NCBI GenBank assembly: GCA_016198545.1
Contig: JACQIJ010000087.1
Span: 1-34,656 of the forward strand
Source: Pseudomonadota bacterium
Lineage (GTDB): Bacteria > Pseudomonadota > Alphaproteobacteria > Micavibrionales > Micavibrionaceae
Reading direction: 5' to 3'
Length of the DNA: 34,656 bases
The notes under the pieces are model-generated. The model searched no databases and was not told the DNA's origin. It was given only the letters and a program-made list of their open reading frames with translations. Positions 22,141 through 30,595 of the stretch are shown here, piece after piece. The position numbers and the translations under genes were made by a program. Each line of letters begins with the position of its first letter. The first letter of the stretch is position 1.

Positions 22141-22620
22141 TTAACCTCCGATTTTTGTGTCAATGGCCCAGCGCAGCAAGGCGATGGCGTCCGCTTCGTT
22201 GTCGTCCATAGGTGTGTGTCCGTGATCAAAAACGGCCCTGATCACGTCCTCCTTCGAGGCGTTTCCCTTTCCGGTGATGTGTTTTTTGATCGTGCCGACC
22301 GGGACGCCCTGATAAGGGATCTCCTTGAACTCCGCCCACGCCGACATCTGTCCGGCGAACGCGCCGTAGATATGGGCCGCCGTCGTGCCGAGATGACGCC
22401 TGACCTCCTCGAAGACGACAAGCTCGATATGGCCAGAGGTCTCATGCAAGGTGTCGAGCCAGTTGCGAAACCGCAGCAGGGCCATGCCTCCGCCTGAGAA
22501 GCGATCAGGTTTGAACGTCTCCCTGCCGGAGTAAATCTGCCCGTCGCGGCGCCGTAACGCCCAGCCGGTATTCTGTCCCAGATCAAGGGCCAGAATTTGT
22601 TTTTGAATATTCTCGTTCAT
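22141..22620 (-). CDS. RuvC-like Holliday junction resolvase
   Basis: A 159-residue RNase H-fold nuclease. The first acid sits in ILALDLGQNTGWAL (Asp13), the second in IELVVFEEVRRHLGT, and the third pair in MDDNEADAIALLRWAI near the end; these match the D-E-D/D set of RuvC. The TTAAHIYGAFAGQMSAW and GVPVGTIKKHITGKGNASKEDV stretches are also typical of phage RuvC-type crossover junction endonucleases. It would resolve branched replication and recombination intermediates before packaging. AAGGA stands seven bases before ATG. Confidence 0.87.
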   Translation of the reverse strand: MNENIQKQILALDLGQNTGWALRRRDGQIYSGRETFKPDRFSGGGMALLRFRNWLDTLHETSGHIELVVFEEVRRHLGTTAAHIYGAFAGQMSAWAEFKEIPYQGVPVGTIKKHITGKGNASKEDVIRAVFDHGHTPMDDNEADAIALLRWAIDTKIGG

Positions 22621-22642
22621 GTGTTTTTCCTTTCGTTGAGGG

Positions 22643-23227
22643 TTAAAAGGGAATCTCGTCGCCCTGCTTCCAGTCGAAGGACTGAGGCTGGGTTTGATCC
22701 GTTTTGTGGATGGCGGTGATTTCAGCGCCGGGAAACGTCTGCTTGATTGCAGCTACCGTGTTTCCGGCACCGTCGATCAGGTGCGCGATTTCAGAGATCG
22801 TCCATGTCTCGCGATCTGGCGATGCCACCAGATGCGCTTCCGCCGAAGTTCTGACGAAGGCGACGATCTTTCCGGAGTTGGGGAGCCTGACCTCCCAGAC
22901 GTCTGCCGAGATCGGCTTCTGTCCGGTTTCCGTGGCCGCCTTGTCCAGCGCCTGCCATGCCCGCTTCATGCCTTCGGCGTGCATTTTGATCAGCTCCAGT
23001 TTTTGTGACTGGATGGCTGCGTTGAACTTCTCTGCCTGGGCGTCGAACTTTGCGCGGAGCAGGTCATTGACCAAAAGACGAAGGCGGTCTATGCCCCATT
23101 TTCGCTCCATCGCGTGGGCGACAATATCGACACCGTCGATCATGGCCTGGGCCAGATATTCCGAAGGTGCGAAGGCGTCCTGCGACGCCGCGATCTTTTC
23201 AGGTGCGGGCGGTATGTGGCGTCTCAT
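22643..23227 (-). CDS. Hypothetical phage protein of the early operon
   Basis: A 194-residue protein when started at ATG 23227 (MRRHIPPAPEKIAAS), which has GGAGG seven bases upstream; a longer frame to 23308 runs into the repeat region and looks untranslated. The N-terminal half is helical: APSEYLAQAMIDGVDIVAHAMERKWGIDRLRLLVNDLLRAKFDAQAEKF. The C-terminal half has VWEVRLPNSGKIVAFVRTSAEAHLVAS and WTISEIAHLIDG. Similar proteins stand next to resolvase genes in alphaproteobacterial prophages by my recall, without known role. It may act in replication or recombination. Confidence 0.7.
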   Translation of the reverse strand: MRRHIPPAPEKIAASQDAFAPSEYLAQAMIDGVDIVAHAMERKWGIDRLRLLVNDLLRAKFDAQAEKFNAAIQSQKLELIKMHAEGMKRAWQALDKAATETGQKPISADVWEVRLPNSGKIVAFVRTSAEAHLVASPDRETWTISEIAHLIDGAGNTVAAIKQTFPGAEITAIHKTDQTQPQSFDWKQGDEIPF

Positions 23228-23261
23228 GGCCGCACCTCCGCCCCTTGGGGGGACAGCTTCA

Positions 23262-23419
23262 TGTTTCGGGAAGCTGTAACCCCTATAAGGGGGAAACAGC
23301 CGAAACACTGAAACAGTGAATAAAAGCAGGCATTTAAGACTGGTGTGTTTCGCGGCGATCCGGAAACAGTGAAACAGTTAGCAAAAACAATCTGTTTCAC
23401 TCTGTTTCGCCATGAAACA
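23262..23419. repeat. Cluster of ten GAAACA/TGTTTC hexamers
   Basis: GAAACA occurs at 23293, 23302, 23310, 23363, 23371 and 23414, and its complement TGTTTC at 23262, 23346, 23393 and 23403. Several are in larger units such as CACTGAAACAGTG and GAAACAGTGAAACAG. This noncoding gap of about 200 bases follows the primase-helicase gene. Iteron-type replication origin or repressor operators are the likely readings. Confidence 0.6.
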
Positions 23420-23428
23420 AAGATTAGG

Positions 23429-25693
23429 TCAGGTGTCATTTTCATCCTCCATGTCGTTGAAAATTTCAGGTGGTTCAGAAGCGATGTCCGTGGCATCCAG
23501 CGGACGTTCGAACCGCTTAAGTTTTGCGGGTCTGGCGTTCAGATCGACCGTGAAGCCACAGGCTTTATCGCCAGTGACGATCACGATGTTCGATTGGCAT
23601 GCCTCGATGACTTTTATGCGAAGGCTTTTGCTGGCACGCTGATTGCCATCGCCGGACTGCCGGTATTTTTCAAATGCATGATGCCCGCCCCATGCCAGGA
23701 GCTTCACCGCAGCATTGAGGGTGATTTCCGGATCTTTGACTTGCGCCAGGAGAGCGCTGATGATGGTTCGTTTGAAATCGCAGTCCTCGTCGCTCTCCGG
23801 GACGGCCTTCATATTGAGCGTCACGGGTTCTAGGACACCGACCTCGTCGCCATTCGATATGGCGACACTGATCTTTTTGAACCACCGGGCATCGGGGCTG
23901 GCCAGCGAGAGATTGGCTTTGGCGTCGTCGAGGCGCACATAAAGATGCTTGTCCTTCTCCGGTATGCCGCACCGCTCAGCGTCCTTCTTGCTCATACCGA
24001 AGAGCGTCTCTATCACTCGCGCAACCCCGACCAGGGCGCTGGCGCCGCGACCGGCGTAAAGATTGCCCGCATACCCGACCGAGGATCCCTGCGGCGGCTT
24101 GGCGGTATGGTGAACGAGGACGACCGCGCAGTTTCCCCGGCGGGCTATTTCCCTAAAAAGCTGGGCGACGAGGCTGATCTGCTCGTTGCTGTTTTCGTTG
24201 CAGCGGTGGGTTTCAACGAAGGGATCGACGATGAAAGCTTTTATATTGTGCACCCGGATATGAGCGATGCAGGCTTCCACGTCCGGCAACCTGATGACCG
24301 TGCCGTCGGGCATCGTCTTTGCCACTAGTAAGGGCCGGTCCGCGCCGCTATTGAGGGCCAGCTGCCCGCGGACATCGGTGAAGGATATGTCGTTATGTTG
24401 CAGGACGGCGGCCAGACGCCTTTTCAGCTCGTCCAGATCGTCTTCGTTGTTGTAAATCCAGACCCTGCCTGTTTCCTGAACCTCCTGGTCGGTAATTGCC
24501 TCCCCTGTGATGACGGCGACGGCCTGCGCCAGGCACAGGGTGGATTTTCCGACACCGGGCGGCGCGACAAGAACTGAAAGATAGCTTTTCAGAAAACTGC
24601 GGCCCAGGATCCATTGGCGCGGCAGGATCATCGCGGTGTTGAGTTCCTGGATGAAATGCGCCGCCAGCGGGATGTCGATGGGGTTGTCGATTGACGTGAC
24701 AAGAGGATTTGGAATGTTCCATTTCTTGCGCGCCCCGTCGATCATCGCCTGCATTTCGCGGCGCGTCTGTTCGACGGTGTAACCGGACAGCGTGAATGAT
24801 GGAGCGCACAGCATCATTTCCAGATCGCAGCGGCCCTCGGCAACCCAATGCCCTGTCAGGCGGGTCAGGTTGACGTGCCAGTGATCATTGCGCTGGACAG
24901 CTTTGATGCAATCTTCGACAAGATTTTGTCCTGACGAGCCAATATTGAGCTGCGGCGTTTCTACCTGTGCTTCTTCCGGCGCGGCAGGGGTAACGGCGGG
25001 AAATGCTTTCCTTACCTGATCCGGCAGGTAGGACTGGATGGCTGTCGACGTCCCGTCCGCAGCGGCCTTCTTTATAATATGAAATTCGGTTCTTTCTTTT
25101 TCACGACCGTCCTTGATCGGCCAGGCGATAGATCCCGCCAGCCGCATGACGCGGGAAGGATTGGCGACCGTCTTATCCCCGTTCAACGTCCTGGCAAGCA
25201 CCTCGTTCTGCGCCCTGCCTTCGGCCAAATCCTTCGCCGCCTCGCTCAGGCGCCACCAGAGCTGTACTCTTTTATAAGGATGGCGTCCGGTCACGACGGC
25301 GCAGGTTGGCGGGCAATCTTGGTAAATCTGCTTGGCGGCCTCGGCGGCGCCTTTTTCATCCAGATCGGCGTAAAACGATGTTAGGGCCAAAACGTCAGCA
25401 TCGCCGGCGCGTTCATCGCGTTTTATATCTGGCCGTCTCAGTGCGGCGCCGACATAGATGTTCCCGTTTTTCTTTTTATTCTGTTCAAAGGCGAAGTCGG
25501 CGGCCTCGTCCATCTCATCGGTGCCGAAATGCTTCGCCTTTTTGGGGCGGCCGCTTTCGTCATCGCAGTAAGTGATCTCGATCAAGCCATCCTGACATCC
25601 GTCGAGGAAACCGCCGAACAAATGTTCCAGATGATCACGCATCTGCTGCGCGTCCGGTTCCAGGTCGGTATGTAGGACAGCTTGATCGGTCAC
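23429..25693 (-). CDS. Phage replication primase-helicase (RepA-like ATPase)
   Basis: About 754 residues from GTG 25693, chosen because AGGGG lies six bases upstream and ten bases separate it from the preceding stop; a longer frame to 25834 overlaps the upstream gene. The N-terminal part has a primase/RepB-like pattern (TSFYADLDEKGAAEAAKQIY, CAVVTGRHPYKRVQLWWRL, NPSRVMRLAGSIAWP). The C-terminal half is a RecA-fold ATPase: Walker A VLVAPPGVGKSTL (about 375-386), then VWIYNNEDDLDELKRRL, and Walker B AFIVDPFVETHRCNENSNEQ, followed by CAVVLVHHTAKPP. It probably starts and drives phage DNA replication. Repeats that may form an origin lie just downstream. Confidence 0.88.
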   Translation of the reverse strand: MTDQAVLHTDLEPDAQQMRDHLEHLFGGFLDGCQDGLIEITYCDDESGRPKKAKHFGTDEMDEAADFAFEQNKKKNGNIYVGAALRRPDIKRDERAGDADVLALTSFYADLDEKGAAEAAKQIYQDCPPTCAVVTGRHPYKRVQLWWRLSEAAKDLAEGRAQNEVLARTLNGDKTVANPSRVMRLAGSIAWPIKDGREKERTEFHIIKKAAADGTSTAIQSYLPDQVRKAFPAVTPAAPEEAQVETPQLNIGSSGQNLVEDCIKAVQRNDHWHVNLTRLTGHWVAEGRCDLEMMLCAPSFTLSGYTVEQTRREMQAMIDGARKKWNIPNPLVTSIDNPIDIPLAAHFIQELNTAMILPRQWILGRSFLKSYLSVLVAPPGVGKSTLCLAQAVAVITGEAITDQEVQETGRVWIYNNEDDLDELKRRLAAVLQHNDISFTDVRGQLALNSGADRPLLVAKTMPDGTVIRLPDVEACIAHIRVHNIKAFIVDPFVETHRCNENSNEQISLVAQLFREIARRGNCAVVLVHHTAKPPQGSSVGYAGNLYAGRGASALVGVARVIETLFGMSKKDAERCGIPEKDKHLYVRLDDAKANLSLASPDARWFKKISVAISNGDEVGVLEPVTLNMKAVPESDEDCDFKRTIISALLAQVKDPEITLNAAVKLLAWGGHHAFEKYRQSGDGNQRASKSLRIKVIEACQSNIVIVTGDKACGFTVDLNARPAKLKRFERPLDATDIASEPPEIFNDMEDENDT

Positions 25694-25703
25694 ATTCAGC
25701 CCC

Positions 25704-26327
25704 TTAAAACTCTGTTTCCATGAGGGGATCCGCAGCCGGTTTGGCGGCGGGCGGAGAAACAGGCGTTCCCTGTTGGGGCCGTGGGGAAGACGCCTCGACT
25801 TTGAAGACGTCTTTGGGATCGACAGGGCTTTCATCCGGCAGCTCGGCAGGACGGTCGACCCATTTGGCGATCTCGAACTTCGGCTTGTAGTTCGTGCCGT
25901 ACTTGTCCTTCATCGCCTCCGATCCGGTGCAGACGATGACCGGGAGCTGCCCGCGATGGGCGTCTTTCTGCTCGGTGTAGGCTTGGTAGACCTCGCGGAC
26001 GGCATTGCACATGTGGATGGATGCCGAAGACAATTCCGCAATCCCGCCGAAGAACTTCTGGCTAAAGACGGCGACGACGAATCCCCGCTTGAAGCCTTCA
26101 TCCTGCGATGGCGCAGCCTTGTCGAGCGAGGGATCCATGACCCTTTCCGGAGCCTGCCCTTCGCGGAACCGTAGCCATCCTGTGGCGATGTTAGGAAAGT
26201 CGGCGACGAAGGTAGGACGGGCGACCTCAACATCGCCGCCGTCACCCTTGGCGAACCATTTATCGGCTTTCGAGTTGTATTTGGCATAAGGTCTGATCGT
26301 TCCCGATGCGCCAATGTTCAGTGTCAT
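25704..26327 (-). CDS. Single-stranded DNA-binding-like protein
   Basis: A 207-residue protein from ATG 26327 with AAGGAG seven bases upstream (a longer frame to 26369 is not needed). The body is beta-rich with GDGGDVEVARPTFVADFPNIATGWLRFREGQAPERVMDPS, SQKFFGGIAELSSASIHMCNAV and YKPKFEIAKWVDRPAELPDE, then a Pro-rich linker and an acidic C-terminus, DPLMETEF. A short acidic tail is a common feature of ssDNA-binding proteins, and the place between a PD-(D/E)XK nuclease and the helicase fits. It resembles the DUF2815/gp2.5-like group in layout; that assignment is tentative. Confidence 0.6.
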   Translation of the reverse strand: MTLNIGASGTIRPYAKYNSKADKWFAKGDGGDVEVARPTFVADFPNIATGWLRFREGQAPERVMDPSLDKAAPSQDEGFKRGFVVAVFSQKFFGGIAELSSASIHMCNAVREVYQAYTEQKDAHRGQLPVIVCTGSEAMKDKYGTNYKPKFEIAKWVDRPAELPDESPVDPKDVFKVEASSPRPQQGTPVSPPAAKPAADPLMETEF

Positions 26328-26358
26328 TTTCAGTCTCCTTTTCAGTTGTGATGGGGGG

Positions 26359-27135
26359 TTAAAATCCAAAAACTTTCAGGGCGTTCTCGCGGGCGGCCGG
26401 ATTGGACCAGTAGAAGCTCTCGTAGTTGGGACAGAGCAGACCCGCGAGTTCCTGAGGGTCTTTGGAAATCGATAAGAACCTGCCGAGCCTGGTGGCGATT
26501 TCGCGCAAGGCGTTCAGCTGGCTGTGGACCTCGTCGCCGGACATTTCGTAGACGGCGGCGGAGCGGCCATCCTTCTTGCCGGGCGTAGGCTTGACGTAGG
26601 CGAAGCGCATGCCGTAATTGCCGTGCGCCTTGGCGTATATGGCGCCCTGGCGGGCATGGGGGTTAGAAATCCCGGAGGGCAGACGCTCCCCTGTTTTCAG
26701 ATCGACGACGATGCCGTGCTGGTCGAAGCGCCAGTCGATATAGCCGATGAAGGGGACGGGAACGCCGTCAATGTCGATGCTGACTTTTTCCTGATAGGCA
26801 GTCGGGACACCATATTGACGAAGTTCTTTGAGACCCTCGACGACATAACCGGCGATATTTTTGCGTTCGTCCTCACGGCGCGGATCCGGCGTCAAGGCCA
26901 TCTCCCGATCATATTCGCGCTCGGCGTGGGCGATGCAGGCTTCGGGAGAAAGGGTCGGCTTTATAAGACCCAGCTGGATACCGGACTCGACCGATTTTCC
27001 TCGCGCCATGACGGCACTGCTGCCGTGCTTGTGGCCGAGGAGCCGTTCGAGAACCCAGAGGGCCGGTTCGGCTGCATATAGGTTGAGGGAGGACGCTGAA
27101 AGATGCTCGATGCCGTATTGACGAAAGGGTGTCAT
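26359..27135 (-). CDS. PD-(D/E)XK (RecB/Cas4-like) nuclease
   Basis: A 258-residue protein. It begins with IEHLSASSLNLYAAEPALWVLERLLG, the usual start of PDDEXK_1 nucleases, then a MARGKSVESGIQLGL block with an active-site acid, and the core VPFIGYIDWRFDQHGIVVDLKTGE with Asp and DxK residues. QGAIYAKAHG follows as the QxxxY-like motif. Such phage enzymes act as recombination exonucleases, here probably with the ssDNA-binding protein encoded next. The start overlaps the stop of the HTH gene (ATGA). Confidence 0.85.
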   Translation of the reverse strand: MTPFRQYGIEHLSASSLNLYAAEPALWVLERLLGHKHGSSAVMARGKSVESGIQLGLIKPTLSPEACIAHAEREYDREMALTPDPRREDERKNIAGYVVEGLKELRQYGVPTAYQEKVSIDIDGVPVPFIGYIDWRFDQHGIVVDLKTGERLPSGISNPHARQGAIYAKAHGNYGMRFAYVKPTPGKKDGRSAAVYEMSGDEVHSQLNALREIATRLGRFLSISKDPQELAGLLCPNYESFYWSNPAARENALKVFGF

Positions 27136-27356
27136 ACCGCACCTCCCGTCATCATAGCCTGACCATTATCGGAGGTGCTCTGGCGCAGCTGGGCGGTTTC
27201 GTAAGTCTCGACGTCCGCCAGCTTGTAAACGACCCGTCCGCCGATTTTATGGAAGCACGGTCCGGCTCCGAGCCAGCGCCAGCGTTCCAGGGTGCGGGGG
27301 GAAATTTTCCAGCGCCGGGATAACTCGGTCTGGTTTAAGAAGATGTTTTCGGTCAT
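27132..27356 (-). CDS. Excisionase/AlpA-like HTH protein
   Basis: A 74-residue protein from ATG 27356, chosen because GGAG lies six bases upstream; ATG 27368 would add MEQR. NIFLNQTELSRRWKISPRTLERWRWLGAGPCFHKIGGRVVYKLADVETYETAQL is the MerR-type winged helix of the HTH_17/AlpA/Xis group. It is the first gene of the early operon. It may be an excisionase or an activator of early genes; no integrase is near to decide. The gap 27369-27489 holds AT-rich sequence with direct repeats (AGGATTTATC, AGGATTTAGC) and presumably the early promoter. Confidence 0.78.
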   Translation of the reverse strand: MTENIFLNQTELSRRWKISPRTLERWRWLGAGPCFHKIGGRVVYKLADVETYETAQLRQSTSDNGQAMMTGGAV

Positions 27357-27489
27357 TCGCTGCTCCATTCCAGTTTTGGATGTTTTTCCTGAATGGGCGT
27401 ATGGCCTCTCAGGATTTATCCAAATTTTGCAAGGATTTAGCGAGTTCAGATATGCGCGGCGCGCACGGGAGTTTGTGACAAACAGTCAT

Positions 27490-27515
27490 AAAAAAAGCGC
27501 GGGAAACCGCGCTTT
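27490..27515 (-). terminator. Rho-independent terminator of the QueC-like cassette
   Basis: AAAGCGCGG at 27494-27502 and its exact complement at 27507-27515 form a 9-bp stem with loop GAAA; on the minus strand a T run of seven follows. It closes the two-gene cassette about 30 bases after its last stop and separates it from the early operon. Confidence 0.9.
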
Positions 27516-27543
27516 GGGGGTGGGATTTGTGACAGGGAGGGAT

Positions 27544-29427
27544 TTAGCTTGTGACAGCCTCAGCTACGGCGGGTGCAAGATCAGCGGCGGACGCGAGTAA
27601 TTTTGCGGCTCCGTTGATTCTATACCCCTGTCCATGCACGTTTTCGATGAAATCAGGAATCACGGCCCCCATGTCCACACCGACGCGCTGAGAGACCTTT
27701 TCATTGATGCGCCCAATGGCCTGCCGCAAGCTCGGTTCTTTTTCTTTGAAAAATTCTTTTGCCAAAACCGCCGCGCTGATGGGCGCAGATTCTGCGCGCT
27801 TATTTTTCGCTTCGATGAAGGAAGGTAGAAGATATTTGACCAGATAATATTCGTTGGCCTGAAGAACCAGACCGCCAGAAAACAGAACCGTCTGCGCCTT
27901 ATCATCCACCGCAAACTCGCAGGGCTGGATAGAGAGCTTATCCATGAAAGCCTTCATCTCATTCGTTGTATCCTTGATGTGCGCCGTGATCGGTACAACT
28001 TTCGCGCCCGCCACGGACATGGATAGGAGACACCTTTCCGGTAAGGTGCCTTCTGATAAAGCATCCCCGTGTTCCTTGACGGCGGCGGCAATGACTCGCG
28101 TCACGTCTTTTGCGTGGCTTTGCATCATTTTGTGAATTTTATCAAGCGCGTCAGGGTCGTTGTAATGAGGCGCAGCATCGAAAACTGACGTGAAATCACG
28201 TTTCATTTGCTTAAGGCTAATGTCTGAAAACGCGTGAGCCAATCTGACGTAATTAACCGCCATGACAACATCAATACCCGTTCCCCTATCTCCGAGCATA
28301 AGATCACAAGCATATTTATCTTGCGGATCATGTGTGCCAAGACCTGCGGCCAGAATGCCGAAACGACGGTCGATACATTGCGAGCAGACCCCGCAGTGTG
28401 GTTTTCCGGCTGTGGGATTTCGTTGATTGGCGCAACTGTTTGTCTGACCGATAAGATCGGCATATCCATTTTTCTGGAGGAGTGCCGTTACTTCTCTTTT
28501 TGTCATCCATTGGTATGGATGCTCGATGGTGATAGTTTTGTTCAAAATGAGTGAGAAGATTTTTTCAAAACCACGGATGGTTTGCGGATGCGTAGTTTTT
28601 GTGGCACGAGCGCCAAGCACATCTTGCCCCAAGGGCAGATTCAGGCTGACAACGCCATTTTCGTAAAAAGTGATGGAATCCTTTTTGTAAAGCTGGGCGA
28701 TAGTCACGGCCAGAGAGGCGAAGATGAAGGAGCGTGTGCGCTGGGTGCGCTCTTTCTCTCTGTCCTCAAGGTTCTTGTTTCGAATTTTGACAGGAGTGTA
28801 GAAGATTTGCCTTGAAAGTCCGCGATTTCGAAGTTCTCCGACCAATTTTTTTTGAACGCTGACGACGTTATTGGATGAATGATGGCCGACAAGAAAGAGA
28901 TTCTTTTTGTTCGTTACCAGATCATCCACGGTGCCTGCGAAGGAATCTATGCCGCCAGAGAAAAGACAAATTTTGTCTGGCGTAAATCCAGCCGTGTTTT
29001 CACCATCCCAGAGACCAAGGTATTTTTGTGCCGTGTTGAGATCTTTCGCCACGCCCTTCTTGAATTCAAATTCGTAGGCATGATCGGATAAGAAGCCAAG
29101 GCACGACTTAAGAGCTTCCTTCACATCATCTCTGTTCCAAATATCGTATTCACGGACAGGGATCACAAACTTCAGGGGTTTCGTCCACGCCTGCCCGAAT
29201 TTTGCCAGTTCATTTGAGCCGCGCTTTGTACGCTGATCCGCGCAATAAATATATGCGGCGAATTCCAACAGATCGAGGAGAACGGGAGGGATGTTCGACA
29301 TGAGGGTATTTTCAATGTCGTCAATTACCAGCTCAACGGTCGGATCGTCGCCATGCACGTCCAGATAGACAGCATCTTCGCTATCTGTCGGAGTATATTT
29401 CACACCGCCGCAAATAATCTCAGGCAT
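27544..29427 (-). CDS. QueC-like ATP-pyrophosphatase with C-terminal winged helix
   Basis: About 627 residues from ATG 29427, which overlaps the upstream stop (ATGCCTGA) and has GAGGG just upstream. After about 150 residues of unknown sequence comes the PP-loop KICLFSGGIDSFAG (SGGIDS about 157-162). Four cysteines follow as C-x12-C-x2-C-x2-C (332, 345, 348, 351) ending CGVCSQCIDRR, the zinc site of QueC. The last 100 residues look like an OmpR-type winged helix: NEYYLVKYLLPSF, SLRQAIGRINEKVSQRVGV, FIENVHGQGYRIN. Housekeeping QueC is near 230 residues and has neither extension. QueC-like enzymes occur in Qat and type IV CBASS defence, so a defence role is likely; no queuosine genes are nearby. 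Confidence 0.82.
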   Translation of the reverse strand: MPEIICGGVKYTPTDSEDAVYLDVHGDDPTVELVIDDIENTLMSNIPPVLLDLLEFAAYIYCADQRTKRGSNELAKFGQAWTKPLKFVIPVREYDIWNRDDVKEALKSCLGFLSDHAYEFEFKKGVAKDLNTAQKYLGLWDGENTAGFTPDKICLFSGGIDSFAGTVDDLVTNKKNLFLVGHHSSNNVVSVQKKLVGELRNRGLSRQIFYTPVKIRNKNLEDREKERTQRTRSFIFASLAVTIAQLYKKDSITFYENGVVSLNLPLGQDVLGARATKTTHPQTIRGFEKIFSLILNKTITIEHPYQWMTKREVTALLQKNGYADLIGQTNSCANQRNPTAGKPHCGVCSQCIDRRFGILAAGLGTHDPQDKYACDLMLGDRGTGIDVVMAVNYVRLAHAFSDISLKQMKRDFTSVFDAAPHYNDPDALDKIHKMMQSHAKDVTRVIAAAVKEHGDALSEGTLPERCLLSMSVAGAKVVPITAHIKDTTNEMKAFMDKLSIQPCEFAVDDKAQTVLFSGGLVLQANEYYLVKYLLPSFIEAKNKRAESAPISAAVLAKEFFKEKEPSLRQAIGRINEKVSQRVGVDMGAVIPDFIENVHGQGYRINGAAKLLASAADLAPAVAEAVTS

Positions 29428-30220
29428 CTTTCCCTCTTTGTCGTTGCTCTTTTGCAATTTTATTCATAGAAACATAAATGAACCCAGCTGATTTTTTCGC
29501 ATCCATTTTAGGTCTTGATCCATCTTTCGCCTGAGATGAATATTGCTTGCCAAGCCAATCCCGCGCGAATGGCCGCATAATCATGGACGATTCCATGCAA
29601 TGTTTTCTCAGGCCAGCTTGAAATACATTCATGTCTGCAATGGTTGGAAATCTTCCCGTGACCGAAACGTGCCTGGGCATTTCTCGGTCGAGATGGTAAT
29701 TCAATATTCTGTGGCTGAGATCAGCGTGAAAACGCTGACTTAATTCCCCAAAACGTGCCGTATCGGTAAAAGATGCGATCCCACTCTGCATATCATCCGT
29801 GTTCGACCCCCAGAGAGTTTGGGAGGCATTGTCCGACATTTCAAGGAAAGTAGAGATGGCTGATTGTTTAGCCATCGTCCCCAGATCCGTGCGCAGGCCG
29901 TTTTTGGCAGAAATGGCGTCAATGGTTTTCGCCATACCTTCTGCAATGTTATCGAGGGTTGGATTTTGCGGTACATCAATGCCGATCTTTTTTAGTGCCG
30001 CCTGAAAATCTTTCTCCTTTGCTGCCTGCGGGATATCGACCAGCATCTGATAAACAGCAACGAGTGTTTTGTCATTGGCAGCTTTTTCTAGGCCAGCAAT
30101 GGCAGCATTTGCTACGGCCTCCGCCAAGGCTTGCGCAGAAGTGCCATCGTCGCCCAGTAGGGCGATGATCTCCTTCCATTTCTGCGATGTGGGCAACTTG
30201 CCCAGCCTGACGTGACCCAT
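29420..30220 (-). CDS. Conserved partner of the QueC-like enzyme
   Basis: A 266-residue helical protein from ATG 30220 (MGHVRLGKLPTSQKWKEI), preceded by GGGGG; ATG 30256 would add 12 residues without ribosome site. LGKLPTSQKW at the start, NGLRTDLGTMAKQSAISTFLEM in the middle, and FHADLSHRILNYHLDREMPRHV and KKSAGFIYVSMNKIAKEQRQRG towards the end are blocks I recall from proteins encoded next to QueC-like genes, in the place of QatB. No enzymatic motif is seen. The preferred start exposes glycine at position 2, of interest because QueC-like defence enzymes have been described to modify a partner protein. The overlap with the next gene implies equal expression. Confidence 0.65.
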   Translation of the reverse strand: MGHVRLGKLPTSQKWKEIIALLGDDGTSAQALAEAVANAAIAGLEKAANDKTLVAVYQMLVDIPQAAKEKDFQAALKKIGIDVPQNPTLDNIAEGMAKTIDAISAKNGLRTDLGTMAKQSAISTFLEMSDNASQTLWGSNTDDMQSGIASFTDTARFGELSQRFHADLSHRILNYHLDREMPRHVSVTGRFPTIADMNVFQAGLRKHCMESSMIMRPFARDWLGKQYSSQAKDGSRPKMDAKKSAGFIYVSMNKIAKEQRQRGKDA

Positions 30221-30595
30221 GATCCCCCGTTCAGGTGTCGAAATATCGAACACCATGAATTTAGACTCATTATGTTTATAGTGTGGGGATTATTTTATAA
30301 GAACATTACGAGAACGCAAGCGAAAAGCAACGTACAGGCGTGGAGAAGAGAAAATACGGCCTAATAACACACCGAGGTATGACAACGGCTTATATAAGCA
30401 TTTCCTATCTTTTCGGCAGTGATCCTGCTATCATTGGAAATAGGAATCGTATGCCTCGGCTCGGAACGACCGAAAAGACGATAAGACTTCAGACTACTGC
30501 CTACAGCAACCTTCGTGAAACCGCTGGCACAGGTAGTTTTTAAACGTTCCCGAACTGCCGGACTTAAGCCCAGCCTTTAACGAAAGGATTGCATC
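30221..30595. other. AT-rich intergenic region between divergent genes
   Basis: No convincing gene. On the minus strand there are -10-like elements (TATAAA and CATAAT near 30270-30300) before the partner gene. On the plus side a perfect palindrome GCTTATATAAGC lies at 30388-30399. Base composition is lower in GC than the phage operons. A 67-codon frame at 30340-30543 has no ribosome site. Confidence 0.4.

Noticed and set aside
23262-23419. CRISPR array
   Set aside because: The repeats are six bases, in both orientations and irregularly spaced; no cas genes.
30340-30543. 67-codon plus-strand frame upstream of the 30596 gene
   Set aside because: No ribosome site and unlikely composition; treated as noncoding.
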